Assembly: GCA_024697645.1 (NCBI GenBank)
Contig: JAILFH010000024.1
Location: 1-64,000 of the forward strand
Direction of reading: 5' to 3'
Source of the DNA: Prevotella sp.
GTDB taxonomy: Bacteria; Bacteroidota; Bacteroidia; Bacteroidales; Bacteroidaceae
Length of the DNA: 64,000 nucleotides
Within the stretch, counting starts at the first letter, position 1. Every line of letters starts with the position of its first letter. This document shows positions 11,346 to 20,156 of the stretch, piece after piece. The translations under genes and the position numbers were made by a program. The notes beneath the pieces are model-generated. The model did no database searches and was not told the DNA's origin. It saw nothing but the letters and a program-made list of their open reading frames with translations.

Positions 11346-12575
11346 CTATACCTTATTTAGGATGATATTCACTAAAGCTGTCACATCAGCAATTGTGATT
11401 CTCCCGTCTCCATTTACATCGGCACACTCATGATCATACAAGAAGGGATCTTTGTCATCTTTGCCCAGGATGATATTTACAAGAGCCGTAACATCGGCAA
11501 TTGTTATTTCCCCGTCTTTATTAACGTCTGCATTGATACTTTCTACGATTTCTTTAAATTCCTTCCAATAAGTTGCCTCCTCGTAAGCAGCTTTGCAGCC
11601 TTGAGGAACATAGAGCGTCGCATTTTTTCGGTTGCTGAATGCATATGAATTGATTGTCAAGGGAGTCTTAATGTCAACTTTTACAGTAGTCAGGTTATTG
11701 CAAACGGAGAATGCGCTATTGCCGATGGATTCTACCGAACTGGGAATAGATACTTCTGTCAATCCACTACACTTACTGAACACAGCCATGCCAATGGTTT
11801 CCACACCAAAGGGGATGGCTACCGATGTCAGACTGCTACAACCAGAGAAAGCTCTGTCGCCAAGGCTCGTCACACTGCCTGGGATGACGACCTCTGTCAG
11901 TCCGCTGCAGCCATTAAACGCATCATTGCCGATGGAAGTCACGCCTTCAGGGATGGCAACAGAGGCAAGGCTGGTGCATTTCTCGAAAGCCTTAACGCCA
12001 ATAGATGTCACGGAGCTGGGAATGAATACCTCCTTCAGTCCGCTGCAACCCGTGAACGTATAGTTACTGATGGCTGTTATGCTATTGGGAATGGTAACAG
12101 AGGCAAGGCTGGTGCAATTTTGGAAAGCATACACGCCGATAGATGTCACAGAGTTGGGGATATCAATTGACTGAAGGCCGTTACAATCAGAGAACGCATA
12201 CATGCCAACAGTTGTGATACTGTTAGGAATCGTATACGATGTCAGGTTTTCACAATGATAAAACGCATAGTTGCCAAAGGACGTCACACTGCTGGGGAGG
12301 GTGACCGACTTCAGATTGGTGCAATACTGGAATGCCCAATGGCCAATGCCCGTCACCTTGTAGTTCTGTCCGTCATGGGTAACGGATTCAGGGATGACTA
12401 CATCGCCTGAATAGGCAGGCGTGTTATTCGTTCCGTTGAGCAAATACGTCACTGACGCTTCTGAACCGTTGAAAATGTAGTAAATGCCATCAACCTCAGC
12501 ATCATAGGCCGAGGCTTCACCCGCAAGAATGCATAGCAAAAGGGTGAGACAAAGAGAAAAGAGTTTTTGTTTCAT
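11346..12575 (-). CDS. BspA-like leucine-rich-repeat protein with dockerin-like tail
   Basis: Secreted protein of 409 residues. Signal peptide 'MKQKLFSLCLTLLLCILAG', then about ten LRR_5/BspA (Treponema pallidum type) repeats of ~23 residues ('LTSYTIPNSITTVGMYAFSD' pattern), probably a binding or adhesion surface. The end holds two EF-hand-like dockerin repeats ('DVNKDGEITIADVTALVNI' and 'DGRITIADVTALVNIIL'). The start is set at ATG 12575 because the in-frame ATG at 12614 lies inside a terminator hairpin and would place 13 odd residues ahead of the signal peptide. It lies about 100 bp after small protein B and may depend on read-through; no clear promoter is seen. Confidence 0.87.
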   Translation of the reverse strand: MKQKLFSLCLTLLLCILAGEASAYDAEVDGIYYIFNGSEASVTYLLNGTNNTPAYSGDVVIPESVTHDGQNYKVTGIGHWAFQYCTNLKSVTLPSSVTSFGNYAFYHCENLTSYTIPNSITTVGMYAFSDCNGLQSIDIPNSVTSIGVYAFQNCTSLASVTIPNSITAISNYTFTGCSGLKEVFIPSSVTSIGVKAFEKCTSLASVAIPEGVTSIGNDAFNGCSGLTEVVIPGSVTSLGDRAFSGCSSLTSVAIPFGVETIGMAVFSKCSGLTEVSIPSSVESIGNSAFSVCNNLTTVKVDIKTPLTINSYAFSNRKNATLYVPQGCKAAYEEATYWKEFKEIVESINADVNKDGEITIADVTALVNIILGKDDKDPFLYDHECADVNGDGRITIADVTALVNIILNKV

Positions 12576-12590
12576 TTCTTCAAACAACAT

Positions 12591-12628
12591 AATCGCCACC
12601 GTTCCTGTTAACAAGAACAGTGGCGATT
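12591..12628 (-). terminator. Terminator after small protein B
   Basis: AATCGCCAC-C-GTTC (12591-12604) pairs with GAAC-A-GTGGCGATT (12615-12628), a 14-bp stem with one mismatch and a 10-nt loop. On the minus strand it lies 46 bp past the stop of the small gene. The T-tract is weak (ATTATGTTGTTT), so partial read-through into the leucine-rich-repeat gene is plausible. Confidence 0.6.
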
Positions 12629-12673
12629 GCGATTATAGATAATTCTTAATAGTTTCTATTAAGTGCAGTATGG

Positions 12674-12841
12674 TTATTCGTCCCAGAGATTTCTTGAAGA
12701 CCAATCAGCATCCTCTTCTGTCTCCTCATCTTCAAAGTTTATACCCTTGGCTCCGATGTAAACGTCAGAATGAACCATCAAATTACTCTCGTGTAAATAA
12801 GCGACCTTCTCTGTTGTCGGCTTCAAATATACTTTCTTCAT
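12674..12841 (-). CDS. Small acidic protein B (55 aa), partner of large surface protein B
   Basis: Encodes 55 residues starting 'MKKVYLKPTTEKVAYL' and ending 'DWSSRNLWDE', with the acidic centre 'AKGINFEDEETEED'. It is a paralogue of the small proteins at 7240-7413 and 19972-20142. The start lies 13 bp after large protein B, whose TAA runs directly into GGAGGAA, a strong ribosome-binding site. No secretion signal is visible, so it probably stays in the cytoplasm unless carried out with a partner. Function unknown. It is shorter than usual gene-calling limits and easily missed. Confidence 0.85.
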   Translation of the reverse strand: MKKVYLKPTTEKVAYLHESNLMVHSDVYIGAKGINFEDEETEEDADWSSRNLWDE

Positions 12842-12854
12842 AGAACATTCCTCC

Positions 12855-15800
12855 TTACTTTACAATGATTTTCTTTCCATTCACAATATAAGCACCTGAG
12901 GGCAGGTTGACAATACGGGTATCACCAGCAGACATCTGCTCTGCTGCTATCTGCATACCGTTCAGGGTAAAGATGCGGACATCGGAATCCTTGCCGGAAG
13001 TAATCTGGATATAGCCCTTGCCACTCTGTACGGCGAAGTCGATGCGCTTCGCGATGTCGCTGATGCCGTCGGTTTCCTCACTACCATAGCTGAACAGGAA
13101 GGCTGCAATCTTACTCTGACTGGAAGTCGAGTAGCCATAGAAGGCACGGAAAGGATAGGCATAGAGTTCATGATAATTGCTGGCAAGTTCTGCCGAACTG
13201 CGGAACAAGTCCTTGGAACCATAGTAGAAGAATACATTGCTTGTCCGGAACTCTGCATCCTCGAAAATCTTTCCGGAATACGACCCCATCGGTTTGAATG
13301 AATGCTCACTACCATCGCCTGTATATGTGGCAGTAAATGGTGTTTCGTAGAAGAAGCCGTCGCTGGCCTTACCTGTTGTTGCCTTAACCAGAGAACCTGT
13401 CTGCTCAACAACGAACGTTCCGTCGTCCGGAGAAGATATATCCACAAGATAAGGGGTGTTAGCCACGGTTGTTGTTCCCTCCACAGGAACAAATGTTGCT
13501 GTTACATAGTTCTTGTCCGCATCGTCCTTCAGAGGAGAATTGGAAAGAGTGGTTACCTTGAACGAACTGCTCCCTGAATAGACACCACCACTGACAGCAA
13601 GTGTAAACGGTATTATCAGACTCTGCTTAGTGGTTGCACCGTACTTCTCCCATGTCACCTGACGCGTATATTTGGCTTTATTTTCTGCTCCCACCTGAAT
13701 GTCGTAAGGAGCGTAGAACGCATACTTGTCGGTCAGCACGATGTTGTTGGCGCCGCGGAAGATCGGGGTCTTGCTGTAATCTTCAATTGTATTGAAGGCA
13801 AAGTTGTCATTACTTGACTTTGAGCCGTAAGGCAGATAAATCAGAGCATTCTTGTCAAGTATTTCCTTCAGTTCACTCGTCGGGTGAGAAGTGGTTGAAG
13901 TCTGATCCTCCACGATGCTCATCAGCTTGCTGCCATCGATAAACAAGATCTGGTCGGTTGTCTCCGGACCACCTTCTACGGTATTATCACCTTCCCTTTC
14001 GCCAATCGTTTCCAAGATCTGACTCACGGTCAGGTAACCACTATGACTGCCATGATCATCAATAGTCTCAGTAGTAGTGAGCCTTAATCCCCACTTGGAG
14101 TCAGTCTTGCGGTCATTATCGAAGGTCTCATCATACAGCTTCTCCCATGTCAAGATCGGTTCATAGGTCTTCTGTTTCATGTCTACGGTCATCTTATAGA
14201 ATGCATAGAAGACATGCTGGGTAGCCGTCGTCGGAGCGATGTTGTAACGCGTCTCATCGCAGGTGAACAGATAAGCGGTCTTTGTCGTACCGTTAGACAT
14301 CTCTGTCGAACTGAAGGTCAGTGGTTCAAATGTTCCTGCAGGATTCTGTGCTGCGTAAAGAGCTGTGCTGAATGGATATTCCTCAAAGTAACCACCAGAA
14401 CTACCTACAGTTGAAGCGTTGTTAAATTTATAGTTTGTGTTTCCTTTCAGCGCTGTGTGGATTTTATCTGTGTAATCTGCACTCTCACTGCGGTCATAAA
14501 CATTATCTGCAGTCTGGGCATAAGGTGACTTTACAAAGAAGTAACGGGCGTGGTTTGTTGACGAAGTATTGCCGTAGTAAGTCTCATCACCATAATGGCT
14601 GTAGAGGTTCTCGAAGGAGAACTCGACAGGTGTTGGGAAACCCTGGGGCACATAGAAGGTGAATGCACCTCCACGCACGGAGAAGTCGGTAGCAGTGAAC
14701 TGTTGTGTCAGTTTGCCGCCATTTCCTTCGCGATCCTGGCATACAATATCAAGACGGTCGACATACGGGTCAAGAGCCTGCATGGTTATCTCTCCATTGA
14801 TAAGTCCTGTGCCAATAATACCAATCTTGATGGCATCGTTGTTATAGCCGCTAACGGTTACAGATCCACCACTCTCAGCAACATTTATTGTTCTTGCTAC
14901 AGTTTCACCATCAGGCCCATAGATTTTGAGTACATATTCTCCATGAGTACTTTCTGAAGCGGCTGACACCTCGTTATAGGTAGATCTATGAGCTTCATCC
15001 GCGGCAATTACAGCGGATCGAGTGACACTATTATTTGTTTCGCCATTATCATCAACATATGTTCCAGTGACTGTTTCTTGCCAACCAATGTACTGATCAG
15101 TATTGCTCTTTAAGCGTATTTGGTTGCTACTGGTGACCTCAAAGGTACCATTTGCAGCACTCGGTTTAGTAGCAGTCATGATGATGTTAGTTCCATTAAC
15201 GGCAAGATAGCGGATACTACCATCAGAAGTAACATATCCATAGATATATCCGTCCTGATCGATCCTCCAGACGGTGTGATATGCAGGATTCCAGTTATAA
15301 GTTCCACTGTATGTGTTCAGACCATACGTACCATCTTCATTTGGTCCATTTCCTTCCGACACATATTGGATTTTGAATGTTGCTGGCAAATATGTACCTG
15401 TACCAGCTGCATAGTTGAATTTTGCGCTAACGATACGATAGCCGATAGGATTCTTATGAGCATTAGCCACAGCACTGTTCGTTGCCCATATCGGTGACTC
15501 AATGTAATAGATAGCCTCTCCGTCATCGGTTAGTTGCGGGTGCTTACTTGATTCGAGCTTGAAGTAGTCACCTGCAGACGAAATGGACCCGGCATGATAA
15601 GCTACCATATCACCGGCTGTTCCGTCAAAGCCGTTGTCAGTAACAGTTGTTACAGCTCCGTCCTCATATAAGGTCATATTTGCATTCATGTCACGTATCG
15701 TGCCGTCGTAGCTAATGCGTCCTGTTTCTTCATCATACCGCCAATTGTCTGGTGTACGACCATTTATATCGCGCAGAACAAGTTCTCCATAATCAATCTT

Positions 15801-16565
15801 GCTGGTGGTAAAAGAGATGTCTACGGCACTTACTCCGTCAGCAGTTGCTGCCGGGATTAAAGTCGGGGTATTGTATTCTGCCGTGAAATAGAGCTCCACA
15901 TGGTCTAGCTGAATGAATGCACGACCACTTCTTCTACCATTACTTAACCTAAAATACAAGACATTTTCCATGTCCGTAATAGTATTGCTGGTACGGCCTA
16001 TGGTGTATTCTGTTGTATTATTTTGGCCTATATCACCACGATAGGTTGTAATGTTATCATCGGTAGTATTAGTGGTACTCGTGTAGGTTAATGTCTTATC
16101 GGTCTCACCGAAAGATATATTACCATTGTAATTATTAACACTATTAGGTGCCCCGTTTGGACGACTTATCCTATGGAATATGATTGTATAACCTGTAAAA
16201 CGATATCCTTTGGGAAGGCAAAAAGTTAAATAGGTATCAATAGAATTACCTTTTCCAATCTGAAGGCATTTGCCGTCAGCACTTGCAAATATATCATTTG
16301 CAGGTTTTGCTAACTGGCCACTAGTTGTCAAGCCGTCATTGTTGCCTGTCAGGTTATTGTCACTATCTCCCGTAGTCATGGTCAGTGACAATTGCTCATG
16401 CTTCCATGTGGCAAAACCACTCCATCCATAGAATGTATCGGTATTACCCGACTTTAAGGCAGGCATCATACTACCGTTGCCCGGATGCACGGTCACGTTC
16501 TGTGCCATCATTCCTAACGGCACCAACAATAAGCTCAAAAGAGCTAAAGTAAACTTTTTCTTCAT
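12855..16565 (-). CDS. Large secreted surface protein B (1236 aa)
   Basis: Paralogue of the proteins at 7427-10930 and 20157-23762, and the longest of the three. It has the same signal peptide as A at the protein level and nearly the same DNA over about 55 bp. Shared marks: 'ATWKHEQLSL' near residue 50, 'YYIESP' and 'NPIGYRIV' in the middle, 'DETRYNIAPTTATQH', 'TYEPILTWEKLYDET' and 'NIVLTDKYAFYAPYDI'. The last ~70 residues ('IFTLNGMQIAAEQM...GAYIVNGKKIIVK') form a sorting tail of the type IX kind, so display on the cell surface is inferred. No enzymatic motif is recognised; adhesion or carbohydrate binding are guesses. Confidence 0.85.
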   Translation of the reverse strand: MKKKFTLALLSLLLVPLGMMAQNVTVHPGNGSMMPALKSGNTDTFYGWSGFATWKHEQLSLTMTTGDSDNNLTGNNDGLTTSGQLAKPANDIFASADGKCLQIGKGNSIDTYLTFCLPKGYRFTGYTIIFHRISRPNGAPNSVNNYNGNISFGETDKTLTYTSTTNTTDDNITTYRGDIGQNNTTEYTIGRTSNTITDMENVLYFRLSNGRRSGRAFIQLDHVELYFTAEYNTPTLIPAATADGVSAVDISFTTSKIDYGELVLRDINGRTPDNWRYDEETGRISYDGTIRDMNANMTLYEDGAVTTVTDNGFDGTAGDMVAYHAGSISSAGDYFKLESSKHPQLTDDGEAIYYIESPIWATNSAVANAHKNPIGYRIVSAKFNYAAGTGTYLPATFKIQYVSEGNGPNEDGTYGLNTYSGTYNWNPAYHTVWRIDQDGYIYGYVTSDGSIRYLAVNGTNIIMTATKPSAANGTFEVTSSNQIRLKSNTDQYIGWQETVTGTYVDDNGETNNSVTRSAVIAADEAHRSTYNEVSAASESTHGEYVLKIYGPDGETVARTINVAESGGSVTVSGYNNDAIKIGIIGTGLINGEITMQALDPYVDRLDIVCQDREGNGGKLTQQFTATDFSVRGGAFTFYVPQGFPTPVEFSFENLYSHYGDETYYGNTSSTNHARYFFVKSPYAQTADNVYDRSESADYTDKIHTALKGNTNYKFNNASTVGSSGGYFEEYPFSTALYAAQNPAGTFEPLTFSSTEMSNGTTKTAYLFTCDETRYNIAPTTATQHVFYAFYKMTVDMKQKTYEPILTWEKLYDETFDNDRKTDSKWGLRLTTTETIDDHGSHSGYLTVSQILETIGEREGDNTVEGGPETTDQILFIDGSKLMSIVEDQTSTTSHPTSELKEILDKNALIYLPYGSKSSNDNFAFNTIEDYSKTPIFRGANNIVLTDKYAFYAPYDIQVGAENKAKYTRQVTWEKYGATTKQSLIIPFTLAVSGGVYSGSSSFKVTTLSNSPLKDDADKNYVTATFVPVEGTTTVANTPYLVDISSPDDGTFVVEQTGSLVKATTGKASDGFFYETPFTATYTGDGSEHSFKPMGSYSGKIFEDAEFRTSNVFFYYGSKDLFRSSAELASNYHELYAYPFRAFYGYSTSSQSKIAAFLFSYGSEETDGISDIAKRIDFAVQSGKGYIQITSGKDSDVRIFTLNGMQIAAEQMSAGDTRIVNLPSGAYIVNGKKIIVK

Positions 16566-16654
16566 AATCGATTATTTTATATTTTAAAAATTAGTTTATA
16601 TTTGGTAGTCCTGTGGACGTATATTTAACGGCCACGAAGGCAATAACATTTTTG

Positions 16655-16741
16655 TTAGAGCATCATCGTTTCTCAACGCAGACATTTAAAACTCTAGGTT
16701 TGTCTTTTTATATTTGGTTCTATGAGCGTCTTATGCTCTAA
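16655..16741 (-). promoter_or_regulatory. Inverted repeat in the leader of protein B
   Basis: TTAGAGCAT (16655-16663) and ATGCTCTAA (16733-16741) are perfect inverse complements separated by 69 nt, inside the ~350-nt untranslated leader of protein B. The leader of protein C has a longer 16-bp pair with a 70-nt loop. This could form a long-range RNA stem, but 9 bp is short enough to arise by chance. Confidence 0.35.
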
Positions 16742-16918
16742 TAGTGGATTAAACCGCTAACGGTCTTCCCGCACATATACGCGTGTGAAGTATAATTAGG
16801 AACTACGCATCTTGGTAGAAGTCTCTATTTCTATGTTGGTTATTATAGAAAAGGGTCTAAGTAACTTCAACACAACGTTTTTACCACAATACATAACTCA
16901 CATAAGTGATATGCGATG

Positions 16919-16950
16919 CAAAAGTACGCATATTTTTTATAACCACCAAA
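16919..16950 (-). promoter_or_regulatory. Promoter of large surface protein B
   Basis: Minus strand TTTG (16950-16947), 20 bp, TACTTTTG (16926-16919), the same arrangement as for proteins A and C. A start near 16913 leaves a leader of about 350 nt before ATG 16565, long for this group. Confidence 0.8.
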
Positions 16951-17391
16951 TATTTTTATTTTTTTTGCATAAAAAACTTTATCTTTTTATGCTTCAAAAA
17001 GGAAACAAGACAATAATACAATAAAAGCGTGAAACAAGAGCATCATCATTCAGGGCTATTTCTCAGGGCCTTCAGCTTGAAGATGCGGACAAGTTCCACG
17101 CCTATGACTAAGTCTTTATTCTTCACAAATCCTCAGTCTAGTTCAGCAACTCCATCAGAGTCTGTTTTGTGTTGAAATAGTGGAAACTTTTTAGATTTTC
17201 AGCAACTCAAGGAAGGAATAGGTTCTTCTTTTTAAACTTTTATTATCTGATTCGCAATGCAAAGGTACAATTTTTTTCTAAAAAAAGAAAGAATTACAAT
17301 GAAATATTTTTTAATGTTTCTATTCCTTTCAGATGTTAGAAACAATCGATTTACCCTTATCCACAATTATCCGTATGTTCTAATTTACAAG
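16951..17391. other. Non-coding gap between protein B promoter and C10 protease terminator
   Basis: No gene is supported here. It contains a sequence repeated in inverted form at 23988-24023 (see 17059-17094) and, at 17260-17267, a minus-strand TACCTTTG box without a good -33 element. That box could be a second, weaker promoter for protein B. The remainder is AT-rich. Confidence 0.5.
17059..17094. repeat. 36-bp sequence, inverted partner of 23988-24023
   Basis: The reverse complement reads ACTTGTCCGCATCTTCAAGC followed by TGAAGGCCCTGAGAAA. The stretch at 23988-24023 reads AGTTGTCCACATCTTCAAGC followed by the same 16 bases. Only two positions differ over 36. Both copies lie upstream of a large surface protein gene, in opposite orientation. 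Origin unknown; a remnant of a mobile element is possible. Confidence 0.7.
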
Positions 17392-17427
17392 AATCCACCT
17401 GCAAAGCCTTTGCCCTACAGGTGGATT
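17392..17427 (-). terminator. Terminator of the C10 protease gene
   Basis: AATCCACCTG (17392-17401) pairs with CAGGTGGATT (17418-17427). It lies 30 bp after the protease stop. Stem and loop are homologous to the terminator at 11283-11316. The T-tract is weak. Confidence 0.65.
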
Positions 17428-17457
17428 CATATCGCGCTTTTTCGAACTAATATTCCT

Positions 17458-19887
17458 TTATTTATTAAGGATGATGTTCACTAATGCCGTTACATCCGCT
17501 ATTGTCACTTCGCCGTCAGCGTTTACATCACAAACCTCAAATTTTGCAGTTTCATTCTGGCCCAAAAGATAGTTTACTAGTGCAGTCACATCAGCAATTG
17601 TCACCTCACCATCTTCATTAATGTCGCCCAGCAGGACTGTCTTCTCCACTGGTGTTACAGTATAGACATAGAACGTACGAGGCTGAGATGTAGTCATATT
17701 ACCCTGCTCCACTGTATACGAGCCAGAAGTCAGCGTAATCGTATAGGGCTGATTGTAGACAAGATTCTCGAATTCAAGCCGCTCTGTCTGTGTGCTCTTT
17801 GAGGCAACATTGGGGGGGAATGTCTTTGTTGCTTCAGCCGATGAAGATCCCTCCTTGCAAAGTTTCACGGTAACTTGAGTCGTATAGGCAGATGTTCCAT
17901 TGTTGGCCAGTGAAACGTCAAGAACCAACGTCTGGCCAGGAAAACATCCATCCCTATCGGCATTAACAGCCTGAGCAGTCAGAGCAATATTTGGAACTGA
18001 CGAGGAATTAGTCCACAGAACATGGTGCCCGTCGAAATCACTCGTAATTTTCACAATGCTTGACGAAGCCAATGTGACCGTCTTTGTCTCACCGGCAGCT
18101 ATATCAGTCTGCACAACATTCACCAGCTTAGACGAGCTAAACGCATAGAGCAGACCGCGACTCTCCTCTGTACCATTGTTGGTAATGGTAGCCCCATAGG
18201 TGCTATTCCAATTACTGCTTCCTGTCTTACCAACAGATGTTATCTCCAGATCCACCGAAGGCTGCAATGTCAGTTCTGTCTCTGAAATCGTGGCGGTGAT
18301 GTAATTATGCTCAGCTCCCGTGCTCAGCTTCCAATCGTCTCCATCCTCTGTTCCCTTACTGATAGAACGGATATAATAGGTTCCCTCCTTCAGCCCTTGC
18401 CCCAAGGCTAAATTGCCGAAAGTGAACTCCAGACCAAAGCCGTCATAGCGATCGAAACGTCCTAACTGGGCCTCAGCAATCACATCGAGCAGCTTTCCTG
18501 CCTCGTCATAAACACCTAGACCTGCAACCAATTCCACATTATGCTGCATATGGTTATAGACACCATTGAAAATAGTGATACCCTCGAAATCCTGCTCACT
18601 ATTTTCACGAGAGAAACTTCTGGCACCCGTCAGGCTCATATCTGCGATGGCTGCACGCGATTCCTCTTCCTCATATTCATGTCCTTCCACAGGGGGTTGA
18701 ATACCCATTACACTATTCATATAAATATTGAAACAGCCTTTCGTCGAGGTAGACGTGTAATATCCGCTGAGAGCAGTCAGCGCAAAATATCCATCGTAAG
18801 ATCCATCCCAGCCCCAATTGATATGGTATTTCCCACTTGAAGCCTGATAACCATCACAGACAAAAGAATGACCACCCCACGTCTCTCCATCATCATCAAT
18901 ATACGATCCTGTAATTACAACAGGACGACCCGCAGCCATCTCATCATACATCATCTGTTCATAATCATTGTAGTCATAATCCTGACGGAATACAAGGCGA
19001 ACGTGCTTGTCATAACCAAAATAATCACGATAAACATTGGCTATATCTGAACCCCATGCTTCTGAAGAACCCGTTCCATAGTCCATTTCCAAAGCCTGGC
19101 CAACATAACGGCATAATTTAGCCGCAGCAGCATCACTACTAGAATTATCCTTCATACTTGCCCAGTCGAAAGTAGTCGCAGGGAGTTCCTCACATTTCAA
19201 ACCCAATTCACGAGTCGTGTAAGCAGGAATAGCCGTAGATGCCAAGTCATAGCCCTTCTGATGCCCCCAGTAATACATTACCTGAGCTGTGGCTGTAGCC
19301 GCACAACCCACTATACAACGGCTATAACCACTAGAGGGGCACTGACCGTTGTAAGGAGAATCTTGTCCCCATTGGCAAGAAAGCATCGCGCTTATATTCG
19401 TACGATTCTCAGCAACCTTCTTTGGAGTTTTTGAACAGACCTCCCTTTGAGTAATAGCAGCATCGGCAACATTTAATGCTTCAATCTCTTGAACATACAT
19501 ATCAAGCAGCAGTTTCATACCGCAGGGCATCGTCTGCTCAGAGAGTGTTCCTGATTCTGAGTAGCCAAGAATTTCCCGAGCACGCTCATCACCGCTCACG
19601 ATGACATAACCCTGGCCATCAGAGGCATTAAATATATAATAAGGTGATGCTGTTTTATTGTTCAGCGAGTGGACTTCTTTTTGCAGTGATACAGTCTTAG
19701 TTTCTGTTGTTGTAACTGGAACTAACACTGCATCTATTTTCCTCGCACTGGTATTCCTAACTGAACTTTGCTTTTGCTGAGAGAAAAATTGCTTCGCCTT
19801 AGCCTGGGCAGCTTCTTTTGTTACTGATTGAGCAGACACCTGCAGGAAGAAGGCAAGCAATGCCACAATCGAGATGGACTTTTTCAT
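17458..19887 (-). CDS. C10-family (streptopain-like) cysteine protease with dockerin-like tail
   Basis: Secreted cysteine protease of 809 residues. Signal peptide 1-19; a pro-region follows ('ASPYYIFNASDGQGYVIVSG' is the Spi/propeptide hallmark). The catalytic Cys195 is in 'GCAATATAQVMYYWG' and the catalytic His340 in 'GGHSFVCDGY', at about the spacing found in streptopain. The long C-terminal part has beta-sandwich (CARDB-like) modules, then two dockerin-like repeats ('DINEDGEVTIADVTALVNY', 'DGEVTIADVTALVNIIL'). Prevotella interpain is a known relative. It lies 85 bp downstream of small protein C past a strong terminator, and no clear promoter was found in between. Likely roles are host-protein degradation or maturation of surface proteins. 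Confidence 0.93.
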   Translation of the reverse strand: MKKSISIVALLAFFLQVSAQSVTKEAAQAKAKQFFSQQKQSSVRNTSARKIDAVLVPVTTTETKTVSLQKEVHSLNNKTASPYYIFNASDGQGYVIVSGDERAREILGYSESGTLSEQTMPCGMKLLLDMYVQEIEALNVADAAITQREVCSKTPKKVAENRTNISAMLSCQWGQDSPYNGQCPSSGYSRCIVGCAATATAQVMYYWGHQKGYDLASTAIPAYTTRELGLKCEELPATTFDWASMKDNSSSDAAAAKLCRYVGQALEMDYGTGSSEAWGSDIANVYRDYFGYDKHVRLVFRQDYDYNDYEQMMYDEMAAGRPVVITGSYIDDDGETWGGHSFVCDGYQASSGKYHINWGWDGSYDGYFALTALSGYYTSTSTKGCFNIYMNSVMGIQPPVEGHEYEEEESRAAIADMSLTGARSFSRENSEQDFEGITIFNGVYNHMQHNVELVAGLGVYDEAGKLLDVIAEAQLGRFDRYDGFGLEFTFGNLALGQGLKEGTYYIRSISKGTEDGDDWKLSTGAEHNYITATISETELTLQPSVDLEITSVGKTGSSNWNSTYGATITNNGTEESRGLLYAFSSSKLVNVVQTDIAAGETKTVTLASSSIVKITSDFDGHHVLWTNSSSVPNIALTAQAVNADRDGCFPGQTLVLDVSLANNGTSAYTTQVTVKLCKEGSSSAEATKTFPPNVASKSTQTERLEFENLVYNQPYTITLTSGSYTVEQGNMTTSQPRTFYVYTVTPVEKTVLLGDINEDGEVTIADVTALVNYLLGQNETAKFEVCDVNADGEVTIADVTALVNIILNK

Positions 19888-19921
19888 GTTTGGTTTTATA
19901 GATAGATATTAATAGGTTTAA

Positions 19922-19954
19922 CAAAAAAAGGAGTACGAGTCGCCTCGTACTCCT
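19922..19954 (-). terminator. Terminator after small protein C
   Basis: AGGAGTACGAG (19929-19939) and CTCGTACTCCT (19944-19954) form a perfect 11-bp stem with loop TCGC. On the minus strand it is followed by TTTTTTTGTT, a textbook intrinsic terminator. It sits between the small gene and the C10 protease. Confidence 0.88.
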
Positions 19955-19971
19955 CCGATTATATTTTTCGA

Positions 19972-20142
19972 TTAGTCTTCCCAGATGTTCTTGGGCCAAC
20001 CGTTATCGATTTCATCGTCGCCAGTTTCCTCGAAATCTATGCCCTTGGCATCACCATGGTTATAACTATGGCCCGCCATGATTTCCTGTACGAACTTTGA
20101 GGCGACAATCTCTGTTTCAGGGCTAATATATGTCTTCTTCAT
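19972..20142 (-). CDS. Small acidic protein C (56 aa), partner of large surface protein C
   Basis: Encodes 56 residues starting 'MKKTYISPETEIVASKF' and ending 'GWPKNIWED', with 'DAKGIDFEETGDDE' in the centre. It is the third paralogue of this small family in the window. ATG 20142 follows the large gene stop by 14 bp; the stop codon TAA is immediately followed by GGAGGAA. A strong terminator follows. The downstream neighbour is the C10 protease. An inhibitor or chaperone role is conceivable, but no similarity to the protease propeptide is visible. Function unknown. Confidence 0.85.
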   Translation of the reverse strand: MKKTYISPETEIVASKFVQEIMAGHSYNHGDAKGIDFEETGDDEIDNGWPKNIWED

Positions 20143-20156
20143 AAAACCTTTCCTCC

